From Bdellovibrionota bacterium (lineage in GTDB: Bacteria > Bdellovibrionota > Bacteriovoracia > Bacteriovoracales > Bacteriovoracaceae), in NCBI GenBank assembly GCA_030836365.1, contig JAURQB010000105.1, positions 1 to 14,984 of the forward strand: DNA of 14,984 nucleotides. Reading direction: 5' to 3'. Every line of letters starts with the position of its first letter. Position 1 is the stretch's first letter. The notes under the pieces were generated by a model. The model had not been told where the DNA came from. It was given only the letters and a program-made list of their open reading frames with translations, and ran no database searches. The position numbers and the translations under genes were made by a program. This document shows, piece after piece, positions 1 to 7,816 of the stretch.

Positions 1-1017
1 AATTCCAGTAATATTAAATTTCAAGAGCTCGACACATTTAACCAAAGAGAAGTTGATGAGTTAATCAAAGAAAAATACGCTGTCTGCAACTTTGTTGGGC
101 CATTTGCCAAATATGCTCCAAATATTATCGCCGCATGTGCCAAGTATGGCGTTCATTATCTAGATATTACAGGCGAAATTAATTTCATTAAAGAAATGAT
201 TCTAAAGCACGATGAAGAGGCAAAAGAAAGTGGCGCATCTATTATTCCTTTTAGTGGGTTTGACAGCGTTCCAAGTGATCTCGGCGTTCACCTAATCAAA
301 AAGAAAATAAATCAATTACATAATGAAGATATCCAGAAAGCCCATATTATCTACAAGGCAAAGGGCGGTATAAATGGTGGAACAATTGCCAGCGCCTTTG
401 AATCAATTAGCACAATATCGAAAGAAGAAATGATGAACCTTCATTATTTATGCCCAAATGAACGAGCTTATTTTCCTCCATTGGAAAACAAGTTTCGAAA
501 AAACCAAGCCGGTCATTTTGTCGCTCCATTTTTCATGGAGCCCATTAATAATAAGGTCGTCTATCGAACTAAATTCCTTGCAGAACACAACGGGTACGCC
601 AAAAACTTCATCTATGAAGAATCCATGTACACAAATGCCCAGTTAAGTTTTATCAGCAGTTTGATTGTACAGAAATCCTTAGATTTAACTGATTTTTTAA
701 TGAAGAAAAAAGCAACATCAAAAATGTTAAGAAAAATTCTTCCAAAACCAGGACAAGGGCCTAGCGAAAAAATCATCAATAACGGCTTTTTTAGCGCAGA
801 AGTAGTTGGAATATCTAGCTCTGGAAAAATTGAGACACTCACTCTAAAAGCGAGTGGAGACCCAGGTAACAAGGCAACTGTAAATCTTGTCTTACTCTGC
901 TTAGAATGCCTCTCTGAAATAAATAATCCGACTCCTGGCTTTCAAACTCCCGTCAGTTGTTTTGGTGATAAACTAGAAAAAAATATGAATAATTTTGAAT
1001 TATCAATAAAGGAATAA
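1..1017 (+). CDS. Saccharopine dehydrogenase-like oxidoreductase, 5' end cut by the window
   Basis: Probable NAD(P)-dependent reductase of the saccharopine dehydrogenase-like family, which includes the mycobacterial trans-acting enoyl reductase and eukaryotic SCCPDH. The frame is open from base 1, so the methionine codon at 196 is internal. The 338 visible residues carry family hallmarks on both sides of it: VGPF (residues 32-35), HYLDITGE (52-59), GFDSVPSDLG (86-95), and a C-terminal GDPG followed by a hydrophobic helix (the family pattern is GDPGY..T). The N-terminal Rossmann glycine motif lies outside the window, and perhaps 70-90 residues are missing. The stop is 2 nt before the FecR-domain gene, so the two are probably co-transcribed. 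The substrate is unknown; lipid or polyketide reduction is only a family-level guess. The family call is fairly sure, the function is not. Confidence 0.85.
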   Translation, partial: NSSNIKFQELDTFNQREVDELIKEKYAVCNFVGPFAKYAPNIIAACAKYGVHYLDITGEINFIKEMILKHDEEAKESGASIIPFSGFDSVPSDLGVHLIKKKINQLHNEDIQKAHIIYKAKGGINGGTIASAFESISTISKEEMMNLHYLCPNERAYFPPLENKFRKNQAGHFVAPFFMEPINNKVVYRTKFLAEHNGYAKNFIYEESMYTNAQLSFISSLIVQKSLDLTDFLMKKKATSKMLRKILPKPGQGPSEKIINNGFFSAEVVGISSSGKIETLTLKASGDPGNKATVNLVLLCLECLSEINNPTPGFQTPVSCFGDKLEKNMNNFELSIKE

Positions 1018-1019
1018 AA

Positions 1020-1865
1020 ATGAAAATTTTAAGTTTGTTAATTTTAGCTCTTTGCTTAAATTGCTTCGCTCAAGAGGGAATGGTCGTCGATCAAAAAACT
1101 GGAAAGATATCGTACTCTGCTATTGGTACTGTCACGTTTATCAAAGGAAAGGTTTACAGAACAAAAATTGCAGAACAAACCTCTGAAGAATTAGGGGTTA
1201 ATTTTCCAATTCTTGAAAAGGACATTATTCAAACAGCTGAAAAGTCAGCGATCAAGATTCAAATGAGTGACTCCACAATTATTACCCTAGGTCAGAATTC
1301 TCATTTCAATTTTGAAAACTTTACTGCAAAAAGCAAGTCTGAGAGAGAAGCGGCTTATGCTTTAAAAATGGGAAAAGCCAGAGTGGAGGTTCCTGTCAAA
1401 CTAAGCAAGGGAAAACTTAATTTTAATACGAGGACTGTTTCTCTAGGTGTAAGAGGAACTGAGTTTCTCATGCAACAAGAAATCGATAAAGATGGTAACT
1501 CTAAAGAACAAATTGCTCTTCTGGAAGGAGAAATTGAAATCGAAAGAGAAGATGGAAAAACTCAAACAATGACAGCTGGGGATCATTACCTACTAAAAAA
1601 GCATTCTAGTGATAATAGAATTCTAGATCGTATGGTTAAACTGGAGCCAAAGTTTTTACAATATTTAAAAGCGGAAGGAGTATCAGAAAAAAGCGTTAAA
1701 CCATTTTTAACAGAATTAAATGAATCTCTTTTAAAAGAAGCTTCGAATAGCAACGAGAATAAAGATTCAAACGGCAGTGAAGAAAGTGGATTTAAAAAAG
1801 TAAAAAACTTCTGGAAAAAAAGCCTTGAGAAGCTTAACAAGAAACTTAAGGGTAATAATGAATAA
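1020..1865 (+). CDS. Secreted FecR-domain protein
   Basis: A 281-residue exported protein with a FecR domain (Pfam FecR type). A signal peptide occupies about residues 1-18, ending CFA before QEG. The FecR-like region runs from about 36 to 195: a beta-rich start (IGTVTFIKGKVYR), a segment matching the usual 'GD.I.T...S...I...D.S.I.LG..S' pattern (about 67-94), the signature GVRGTEF (143-149), and a final TAGD turn (185-188). The C-terminal 80 residues are lysine- and glutamate-rich with a short basic helix and no further recognised domain. There is no transmembrane helix after the signal peptide, so it is not a classical FecR anti-sigma factor; stand-alone periplasmic FecR proteins of this kind are common in deltaproteobacteria-like groups and spirochaetes and have no settled role. 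An AAGGA-type ribosome site precedes ATG 1020. It overlaps the next gene by 8 nt, implying translational coupling. Confidence 0.85.
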   Translation: MKILSLLILALCLNCFAQEGMVVDQKTGKISYSAIGTVTFIKGKVYRTKIAEQTSEELGVNFPILEKDIIQTAEKSAIKIQMSDSTIITLGQNSHFNFENFTAKSKSEREAAYALKMGKARVEVPVKLSKGKLNFNTRTVSLGVRGTEFLMQQEIDKDGNSKEQIALLEGEIEIEREDGKTQTMTAGDHYLLKKHSSDNRILDRMVKLEPKFLQYLKAEGVSEKSVKPFLTELNESLLKEASNSNENKDSNGSEESGFKKVKNFWKKSLEKLNKKLKGNNE

Positions 1866-3024
1866 AATCATTATCGCGACAACCCTTGCGGTACTACCCT
1901 ATACAACTTTCTCCTCTTTTCAACGTTCACTAGATTTTGGTGAAAAAGAAGAACAAATCACTTTGCCTTCACCTCCTATCGGCAGTAAGAAAATCGCCTC
2001 TAAAAACAAGCCTGGCTTCATTAATATTGACAAGAATACAACTCAATACATTGATATTAGAGCGTACGGCGATAGTGGATGGAGCTGGACTCATGAAAGT
2101 CCGGCAATGATTGCAGAGTTTGGAAAGGCATTAGATACTTTTTCACCAAGTGGAGAAATTTATCGAGGTGATATTAATTTCATCAACTGGGAGAGTACCG
2201 TTGGTTACACCTGCGAACAGTGGCATGCACCTTACGTAAGGGGAAGAAGCTACGCTTTTCTCGCCGAACCGGAAAATGTTATTCAAGCAATTGATAGAGG
2301 AATAGAAAACTTTGCTCTATCTAACAATCACACCAGAGACTGTGTACAGAACCTAGATACCGGAATGAATGGCCAGCTCACAACAGTTAAATATCTTGAA
2401 GAAATAAAAAATACTCATCCCACACTTAACTTTCATGGAATATCATCAGGAGATGATAAAAATCACATTAAACTTATAAGAAAGAAAATTAAAGGAGTTG
2501 ATCTTACTATCGCCTTTGCGAGTTATTATACCGGGCGAGATAGATGTCCACATAGCGTCTGCACGGAAGATGCGGATCAACTCATCTCAAACTTTAAAAA
2601 CACCACCGCCGACCTCAAGATTTTAATAATTCATACAATGAGTGACCAATCAACACTTGTTGAAGTTGGTTCAAGATTTATTGAAGAAGCAGAGGGAAAT
2701 ATTGTCTTTGGAAGTGGACCTCACAGATGGAAGCCAATTCGACATAGAAATAACTCAAAGGGTGATGCGATTATATTTGATAGCCTTGGTAATTTTCTCC
2801 ACCCAAGTATGGCCGCGCAAAGTAAAAATATTATTGCAAGAATTTTAATCGATCCAAACTCTAAAAAGATCGCTCAAGTTCAAGCAATCTCTGTTCGAAA
2901 CGAACTTAACACCGTCGTTCCCTCTGAGATTTCCCCAACGGTAATAAACTCTGAATTTGAATTTACCTCTAAAGATTTGATTAGTGATGAGAAAAGCTTC
3001 AAGGCAATGTATTTTAATTTTTAA
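1858..3024 (+). CDS. CapA-like secreted metallophosphatase-family protein
   Basis: A 388-residue protein resembling the CapA/PgsA family (PGA_cap, calcineurin-like fold) known from poly-gamma-glutamate capsule synthesis. Motifs in family order: GD (71-72), INWES (109-113, normally NLE), SNNHTRD (155-161, normally ANNH..D), IIHT (257-260, possibly the usual HWG region), GSGPHRWKPI (285-294, normally G.HPH..QP) and SLGNF (309-313). Most metal-ligand positions therefore look kept, though the first His of the GHxPH motif is Ser here. I place the start at ATG 1858, not at the in-frame upstream codon 1825: it has an AAGGG ribosome site 5 nt upstream and begins an N-terminal signal peptide (MNKIIIATTLAVLPYTTFSS). 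No pgsB/pgsC-like ligase genes are in view, so capsule synthesis cannot be claimed; a phosphoesterase or polymer-related role in the periplasm is possible. Confidence 0.8.
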   Translation: MNKIIIATTLAVLPYTTFSSFQRSLDFGEKEEQITLPSPPIGSKKIASKNKPGFINIDKNTTQYIDIRAYGDSGWSWTHESPAMIAEFGKALDTFSPSGEIYRGDINFINWESTVGYTCEQWHAPYVRGRSYAFLAEPENVIQAIDRGIENFALSNNHTRDCVQNLDTGMNGQLTTVKYLEEIKNTHPTLNFHGISSGDDKNHIKLIRKKIKGVDLTIAFASYYTGRDRCPHSVCTEDADQLISNFKNTTADLKILIIHTMSDQSTLVEVGSRFIEEAEGNIVFGSGPHRWKPIRHRNNSKGDAIIFDSLGNFLHPSMAAQSKNIIARILIDPNSKKIAQVQAISVRNELNTVVPSEISPTVINSEFEFTSKDLISDEKSFKAMYFNF

Positions 3025-3520
3025 ATTACTCACAACAAGTATATTACTAAGCTCTTGCGTGAACTCTATATATCAAGAAATTGAAAATAGAATTGACACT
3101 CATTACGAAGAAAAAAGAATTCTCAGATATTGCACATTTTCGTTAATCAATTTTTATCGTACATGGCAAGACGCCCAAGTTCTTCATCCTGATATTCGCT
3201 CCTTTAACTTCGGAGTAAATTCAAGCTATACTAAAAATACCCTTGATAATTTCTTGGCTAATAATAAAAATACTCAAAACAACATCGCTCAAATAGTAGA
3301 CTTGCTATTGGCTTCCAAGCCGAGATATTTTGCTCATTGCAAAAACTTTCTCGAAAATAACTGTATTGATTTTGACACTCATGAAAAGGTCCGCTGCCAT
3401 GAACTCAATGCTAATACTTTTTATTACAATAAAGTAAAAAATTCACCGTTATACGGAAAGCTAAAAAAAGAGAAACAAGATTCAATAAATAAGAAAATTG
3501 ACGCTAAAAACCATCTGTAA
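2987..3520 (+). CDS. Small cysteine-containing lipoprotein, unknown function
   Basis: A predicted 177-residue lipoprotein that I do not recognise. A basic start (MRKASRQ) is followed by a hydrophobic stretch ending in the lipobox LSSC, with the lipidated Cys at 24. The mature part is mostly polar and probably helical, with four more cysteines (49, 118, 126, 137) that could form two disulfides, and a lysine-rich C-terminus. The start is ATG 2987, directly preceded in frame by a GTG at 2984; neither has a strong ribosome site. Translation probably depends on the CapA-like gene, whose end it overlaps by 38 nt in another frame. Its 3' end overlaps the end of the convergent gene by 17 nt. It is likely the last gene of the run that begins with the oxidoreductase. 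Confidence 0.75.
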   Translation: MRKASRQCILIFKLLTTSILLSSCVNSIYQEIENRIDTHYEEKRILRYCTFSLINFYRTWQDAQVLHPDIRSFNFGVNSSYTKNTLDNFLANNKNTQNNIAQIVDLLLASKPRYFAHCKNFLENNCIDFDTHEKVRCHELNANTFYYNKVKNSPLYGKLKKEKQDSINKKIDAKNHL

Positions 3521-6176
3521 AATTTAAATAAAACTCTCGAACGCCAGTGCTTGAGTTAATAACTCCTAAGTGCATTCGCTGAATAAATCTTTTTGCTAAG
3601 ATTAATTCAAACTCCAAATCGGCTCCGTAATGAGTTTCATAGGATAGTAAAAAACCGTCATATTTTGAAACTCCTCCAAAACCCTCTGCTGCCCACCTTC
3701 GAATACCTATTGGAAAATACTCATTATAAGCATCTACCTCAAAGACCGACTTAACACCAGCAGTGGCAGACGCAAAGTACCTTGATTGATCGCTTATTAG
3801 CGTCCGACTCATTATTGGATATAGTTTTCGCCTGCCTGACGAAAGTCTCCCAACGTCAAACCAATCTCGAAAAGAATATTGACCAAACGCCTCCGCGCCA
3901 AAAAAAACATTGTCAAAGATACTTTTATAAAAGTTTGCAAGAATACCTAGTTGTAAACCATCAAGGTCGTAATCAATCTCAGCATAAACACTTTGATAAT
4001 CAAATGGGTCATAACTAATAACATTGTAATATTGCCGTAAAATATCTAAGCCCAAATAATTATCAAAATTAAATTCAGAGCTCCCAAAACCTAGCCCAGA
4101 GCTCCCCGTCACGAAAAAATCAATGTCATCAAAACGATAGAGATGATACTTTAAAAGACCCCTCAATGAACTTTTAGAATGGACGTCACCAATCCTTTGC
4201 GATGGCTCAGAATCGAAAATCAACCCCCAGTTTAAAAGCTCTTTTTGATTTAGGTAAGATAAGTTGTAATATTTCTCTCTCGTTTCTGAATTTAAATCAA
4301 AGCCAAGAAAAATACTGTTATAATTTAAAGGATCAACTAAAGTCGCATTTCCAATAACAGAGGTATCTCCATTAATAATAGAGTTAATAAAAATATTTGA
4401 TCTGGAATATTTTAAATTTTTAAATTCACTATACTTTTCTGGCTTCGCCTCAATTTTCCCACTTTCAAAAGGCGCTTTTTCACTCCAGCCCTCCTTTTCA
4501 AAATAAAAAGCGTATTCATACGCAGGGTCAAATTTCGCGTCCTCGATATGGGCAATACGATATTCATACCCCCTCTGTCCTAGCTCGACGACAAGAAAGT
4601 ATTTACTTTCGATCCATCTCGCATCAACAACTAGGTCTGACCTTCCGACACGCATGGTTTCTCCCATCGTATGCATGAATAATCCACTTCCTCGAGCTGT
4701 TGGGCCAATAAATAAAATCCCACCGGTAGGCATAACATCGACGGGTTTACCATAGTAACCTTTGTAAGAGTATAGCTCCTTATTACCATGCATTAATGTT
4801 CTCTTTTTCCCATTTTGCTTAAAATAAATAAGTTCTTTTTTAGGATGAATTAGAACTGAGCTGTACACTTCTCCAAAGTCCTTTCCATTGTACACAATAA
4901 AGGGGCGCTCAATTGATCTCTTCGCGTCCGCATAAACAACCATTTCTCCACGGATGTCCATAACAAACTTATCTTCAAATGTTTTAAAGGGCTTCATATC
5001 CACACCCCAAAGGCTTGGTATATTTTTGGTTTTATCAACTAGGTTAACTGCAGCTGAGTAGAAGTATTCATTAATTTCAAAAATTTTCCCCGGCAGTAAA
5101 TTGGTGCGCTTTCTAAAAATTTCATCTCTATTTTTTACGACGACAAGCTCGCGATCTGCATTACCATTCTCAGAACTCAAATAAAAAACACCCTTCTCAT
5201 TTTTATTGAGGGGATTATACACAGCACTAGTACTAATTAACTCTGATTGAGAAAAGCGTAACTGTGCATTTGCATTGACTCGATGGTCGGCAAAAGCAGT
5301 AAGGATATAATCGTCAAAAGATTGTGCAAAATATTCTTCAAAAGCATTAAAAAATCTTGTGGGGTTTAAGTATTTTGTTGAAAAATATTTAAAAAATTGC
5401 GCCGCTCTTTCAAATCCATAATCATAAGCAAGGTGCGCCCAAAAATAAGCTCCAGCGATATACTTCTCTCTCTGAAATGGAAATTCGACATGATTCATTA
5501 ATATTCTATCAGGCCTCAAGAGATTTTTATTTAACATCATATAAAACATTGCTCGGTAGTGCCCTGAATACAATCTTCCACCAAAGCCAAAGCGCGACTC
5601 GTTAAAAGTTGCATTTCCCTCTAAAAAGAAATCCGGCATAGCAACATTTGGATAAGTCAAGACAGGTAGGGGAACAGTGACTAATGGAAAAATTTTTATT
5701 GGAATTGGTAAGAAATTAATCCAATTATTTCCCAGAAATAATTGAGAAAACTTACCCGGCCCAGAATTATTAACCGACAGCTGATAGAGGTGTGAAGTCT
5801 CATGATAAACAAGTGTTGCCAACCAGTTTGTTGTGGCAAAGTCATCAAATTTAAAAATCCCGCCAGGGTACAAAACAGCAGTCGAGAAAGGATTCATTGT
5901 TACATACCCATTACCTAACTGAGATAAGTGGGAAGCAAAAATGTATTCAGTATCCCCATCAATACTAAAGCCGTACTCGATGTCGTAAACCTCCATTAGC
6001 ATCGTATTAGTGGTAATAATTTTTTCTGCAAAATACTTGTATGCATTGGGAAGAATATAGTACATATCCTCTTTTTTAAGACGGACATATGGAAGGTCGT
6101 CATAGGCAACATTGTTTGCTAGGACATTGCCCGATAAAAACGTACAGGTAAACAGAATCAGGATAAATCGATACAC
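3504..6176 (-). CDS. Exported HExxH metallopeptidase-like / beta-propeller / outer-membrane barrel protein
   Basis: A large exported protein, 890 residues from the chosen start. Apparent layout: signal peptide (1-20, ending NVLA); a peptidase-MA (gluzincin)-like domain with HETSH (125-129) and a second motif FLEGNA whose Glu (186) fits the third zinc ligand; about residues 305-560 with repeated short beta strands of propeller character (TolB/WD40-like); then about 610-890 with alternating aromatic/hydrophobic strands, glycines and a terminal Phe, as in outer-membrane barrels. From general knowledge, some Gram-negative groups pair a peptidase-MA domain with a TolB-like propeller and a barrel; assignment here is by eye. 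The frame opens with TTG at 6191, but AGGAG at 6188-6184 lies inside that extension and is spaced 7 nt from GTG 6176, so I use 6176 (TTG 6179 is the alternative). It is divergent from pal and alone in its unit. The substrate is unknown. Confidence 0.75.
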   Translation of the reverse strand: MYRFILILFTCTFLSGNVLANNVAYDDLPYVRLKKEDMYYILPNAYKYFAEKIITTNTMLMEVYDIEYGFSIDGDTEYIFASHLSQLGNGYVTMNPFSTAVLYPGGIFKFDDFATTNWLATLVYHETSHLYQLSVNNSGPGKFSQLFLGNNWINFLPIPIKIFPLVTVPLPVLTYPNVAMPDFFLEGNATFNESRFGFGGRLYSGHYRAMFYMMLNKNLLRPDRILMNHVEFPFQREKYIAGAYFWAHLAYDYGFERAAQFFKYFSTKYLNPTRFFNAFEEYFAQSFDDYILTAFADHRVNANAQLRFSQSELISTSAVYNPLNKNEKGVFYLSSENGNADRELVVVKNRDEIFRKRTNLLPGKIFEINEYFYSAAVNLVDKTKNIPSLWGVDMKPFKTFEDKFVMDIRGEMVVYADAKRSIERPFIVYNGKDFGEVYSSVLIHPKKELIYFKQNGKKRTLMHGNKELYSYKGYYGKPVDVMPTGGILFIGPTARGSGLFMHTMGETMRVGRSDLVVDARWIESKYFLVVELGQRGYEYRIAHIEDAKFDPAYEYAFYFEKEGWSEKAPFESGKIEAKPEKYSEFKNLKYSRSNIFINSIINGDTSVIGNATLVDPLNYNSIFLGFDLNSETREKYYNLSYLNQKELLNWGLIFDSEPSQRIGDVHSKSSLRGLLKYHLYRFDDIDFFVTGSSGLGFGSSEFNFDNYLGLDILRQYYNVISYDPFDYQSVYAEIDYDLDGLQLGILANFYKSIFDNVFFGAEAFGQYSFRDWFDVGRLSSGRRKLYPIMSRTLISDQSRYFASATAGVKSVFEVDAYNEYFPIGIRRWAAEGFGGVSKYDGFLLSYETHYGADLEFELILAKRFIQRMHLGVINSSTGVREFYLNFTDGF

Positions 6177-6191
6177 CAAATAACTCCTCAA

Positions 6192-6284
6192 TAGAGTTTA
6201 ATTTATTTGCTAACTACCTTATTATAGTTAATAATTGTAAATGTTCTATTAATTTAAGTATTTTAAAAAATATTGGGAGCAACG
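6192..6284. promoter_or_regulatory. Divergent promoter region between the metallopeptidase/barrel gene and pal
   Basis: A very AT-rich gap. On the minus strand a perfect TATAAT lies at 6226-6221, about 30 nt before the ribosome site of the barrel-protein gene; its -35 region (TAGAAC about 16 nt upstream) is only a weak match. On the plus strand TTGTAA (6235-6240), 18 nt, TATTTT (6259-6264) is a possible but weak promoter for pal. The strong GGGAG ribosome site of pal is at 6275-6279. No operator-like palindrome stands out. Function is inferred from position and sequence only. Confidence 0.4.
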
Positions 6285-6767
6285 ATGAAATTAACTATCT
6301 CAAAAATTGTCATGGCAATCACTTTGATCTCTTTGATTGGGTGTGGTTCAACTTCAAAAAATAAAAAGAATTTGTCTAAATACAAAATTAACCAAATTGA
6401 AATTAACTCTGACTCCGACAGTAATGAAGCTGGTGCGCTTGAAACAGTATATTTTCCATTTAACTCCTCTGACCTTCGTCAAAATGCTCAAGAATCCCTT
6501 GAGCTAAATGCAGAATTTTTAAAGAAATTTAGAACCCTAAGAGTTCAAATAGAAGGTCATTGTGACGAGCGAGGTTCTGTTCAGTACAACCTTGCGCTAG
6601 GAGAAAAAAGAGCTCAATCAATTAAAGATTACTTAGTTGCATCTGGAGTCGAGCCCAACAGAATCACAACGATTAGCTTTGGGAAAGAGAGACCTATTTC
6701 TTTGAACCACGATGAAGTAGCATGGTCTAAAAATAGACGAGGAAACTTTGTCATCGTTGCGAAATAA
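6285..6767 (+). CDS. pal: Peptidoglycan-associated lipoprotein Pal
   Basis: A 160-residue outer-membrane lipoprotein that anchors the outer membrane to peptidoglycan as part of the Tol-Pal system. The lipobox is LIGC, with lipidated Cys20, followed by a short polar linker. The OmpA-like domain spans about 54-159, with the classic VYFPFNSSDL strand/helix start, EGHCDERGS (90-98), YNLALGEKRA (101-110) and the SFGKERP...NRRG end. The Asp94 and Arg109 used for diaminopimelate binding are present. The start is ATG 6285, 5 nt after GGGAG; an upstream in-frame TTG at 6273 has no better support. The 3' end overlaps the next gene by 20 nt. Unlike the common order tolB-pal-ybgF, no tolB is adjacent; only the divergent propeller-containing protein is. 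Confidence 0.95.
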   Translation: MKLTISKIVMAITLISLIGCGSTSKNKKNLSKYKINQIEINSDSDSNEAGALETVYFPFNSSDLRQNAQESLELNAEFLKKFRTLRVQIEGHCDERGSVQYNLALGEKRAQSIKDYLVASGVEPNRITTISFGKERPISLNHDEVAWSKNRRGNFVIVAK

Positions 6768-7050
6768 TTTAATTTTAATCCTTTCATCTCTAGCATTAGG
6801 GTGTAGCTTAGTTTCAACAAGACCCAAGCTAGAGATGAATCTTGCTGCCGAAGCTATTTCTGCAGCAAGAAAAGCTAACTCCCCAATTCTTTCATCCACT
6901 CTTTATCGTAAAGCCGAATTTTACTACTTACGAGCAAAAGCAAGCTACAGAAGAAAAAACTTTTCCAAGGCAAAACAGTATGCATTACTTTCTAAAAAGT
7001 TTAGTGAGGAAGCCGAATTTGATGCTATCAAAAAAGCCCTCAACAATTAA
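6748..7050 (+). CDS. Small DUF4398-like lipoprotein
   Basis: A 100-residue protein encoded between pal and the cpoB-like gene. The N-terminus is a lipoprotein signal with lipidated Cys19 in LALGC, a slightly atypical lipobox (Ala at -3). The mature part is two amphipathic helices rich in Ala, Lys and Glu: an AAEAISAARKANS segment, then LYRKAEFYYLRAKASYRRKN and a KAKQYALLSKK-type segment, which resembles DUF4398 proteins. The start is TTG 6748 with GAGGA at 6739-6743; TTG 6757 in the same frame is a less well spaced alternative. It overlaps pal by 20 nt and the next gene by 29 nt, so the trio is probably translated in a coupled manner. The role is unknown; helping position Pal or CpoB at the envelope is a guess from context. 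Confidence 0.8.
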   Translation: MSSLRNNLILILSSLALGCSLVSTRPKLEMNLAAEAISAARKANSPILSSTLYRKAEFYYLRAKASYRRKNFSKAKQYALLSKKFSEEAEFDAIKKALNN

Positions 7051-7816
7051 TTATATAACTCCCTTGTTACTGCTACTTCTTTCAAGTTGTGCAACTCAAG
7101 AAGACATTGAGCGCAGAGAATTAGTTGATAAGCTCAAAGGTGATATGACTGGGCAACAAAATATTACGAAATCGCTTTTGTTAAAAATTTATAATATTGA
7201 AAATAACTTAGGTATCGTTAGCGGAAAAGTTGAAACGGCCCAGCACAATCTCGAAGTAACGGAACAAAATACAATTGACGATCTAAAAAAAAGAGTTGAA
7301 TCAATTGAAAATGAACATAAACAATATGTCATCGATACAAATGCAGAGATATCTAAACTTCATAAAGAATTATCATCCCAAAAGTCTTACCTCGAAAAAC
7401 TCCTTAAGGAACTAAAAAACATATCCAACGAGGATAAACCAAAAAATCAATCGTTATTTTCTCAATCAATAGTAAATTATCAAAAAAGAAGATACAAAGA
7501 CGCCAGGACTCAATTTTTAGAAATTGTAAATAACATTGAACCTCATCAATTAAACCAACGCGATCAAGCATTAGTTTTTCACAATTTGGCGATGACTTTT
7601 TTCATCGAGAGAGACTACAAAAACAGTCAAATATATTTCTCAAAATTATTTACTCAATATAGCTCTAGTCCCTTAAACTCTAGCGGCCTTTACCACCTCG
7701 GTATGTCTTTTAAAAATCAAAAAAAGATGAAAGAAGCTAATGAAATGTGGGCAATACTCAAGACAAAATATCCTAAGTCAAAATATACAAAGCTCGCGAT
7801 GAAGGCAGAAAAATGA
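7022..7816 (+). CDS. cpoB: CpoB/YbgF-like coiled-coil TPR lipoprotein
   Basis: A 264-residue protein of the CpoB/YbgF type, which in E. coli works in the periplasm with Tol-Pal to coordinate envelope constriction with peptidoglycan synthesis. Here it is a lipoprotein: the signal ends in LLSSC (Cys23), whereas E. coli CpoB is soluble. A heptad-like coiled coil covers about 45-135, and tetratricopeptide-like helices cover about 146-255, including the family-typical YQKRRYKDARTQF and LGMSFKNQKKMKEA segments. I place the start at ATG 7022; the longer frame from 6842 runs through the middle of the upstream gene and has no signal sequence of its own. GAGGAAG at 7006-7012 is the likely ribosome site. 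Its TGA overlaps the next ATG (ATGA). Symbol assigned by architecture and its position after pal. Confidence 0.85.
   Translation: MLSKKPSTINYITPLLLLLLSSCATQEDIERRELVDKLKGDMTGQQNITKSLLLKIYNIENNLGIVSGKVETAQHNLEVTEQNTIDDLKKRVESIENEHKQYVIDTNAEISKLHKELSSQKSYLEKLLKELKNISNEDKPKNQSLFSQSIVNYQKRRYKDARTQFLEIVNNIEPHQLNQRDQALVFHNLAMTFFIERDYKNSQIYFSKLFTQYSSSPLNSSGLYHLGMSFKNQKKMKEANEMWAILKTKYPKSKYTKLAMKAEK

Noticed and set aside
1586..1840. Minus-strand open frame rich in Phe, Leu and Ser opposite the FecR-domain gene
   Set aside because: The composition is what results from reading the lysine- and glutamate-rich FecR tail backwards; no ribosome site or motif.
1858..3024. Capsule (poly-gamma-glutamate) synthesis locus
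   Set aside because: Only the CapA-like gene is present; no PgsB-type ligase or PgsC-type membrane partner is in the window, so naming a capsule operon is not supported.
3782..4018. Plus-strand open frame opposite the barrel domain gene
   Set aside because: Short, antisense to a long coding frame with clear signal peptide and domain structure, and without recognisable features.
6633..6899. Minus-strand open frame of 88 codons across the pal / small lipoprotein junction
   Set aside because: It is antisense to two well-supported genes and its translation shows no recognisable protein features.
6842..7021. N-terminal extension of the cpoB-like frame upstream of 7022
   Set aside because: It lies wholly inside the DUF4398-like gene, has no signal sequence at its start, and the lipoprotein signal begins exactly at ATG 7022 with GAGGAAG upstream.
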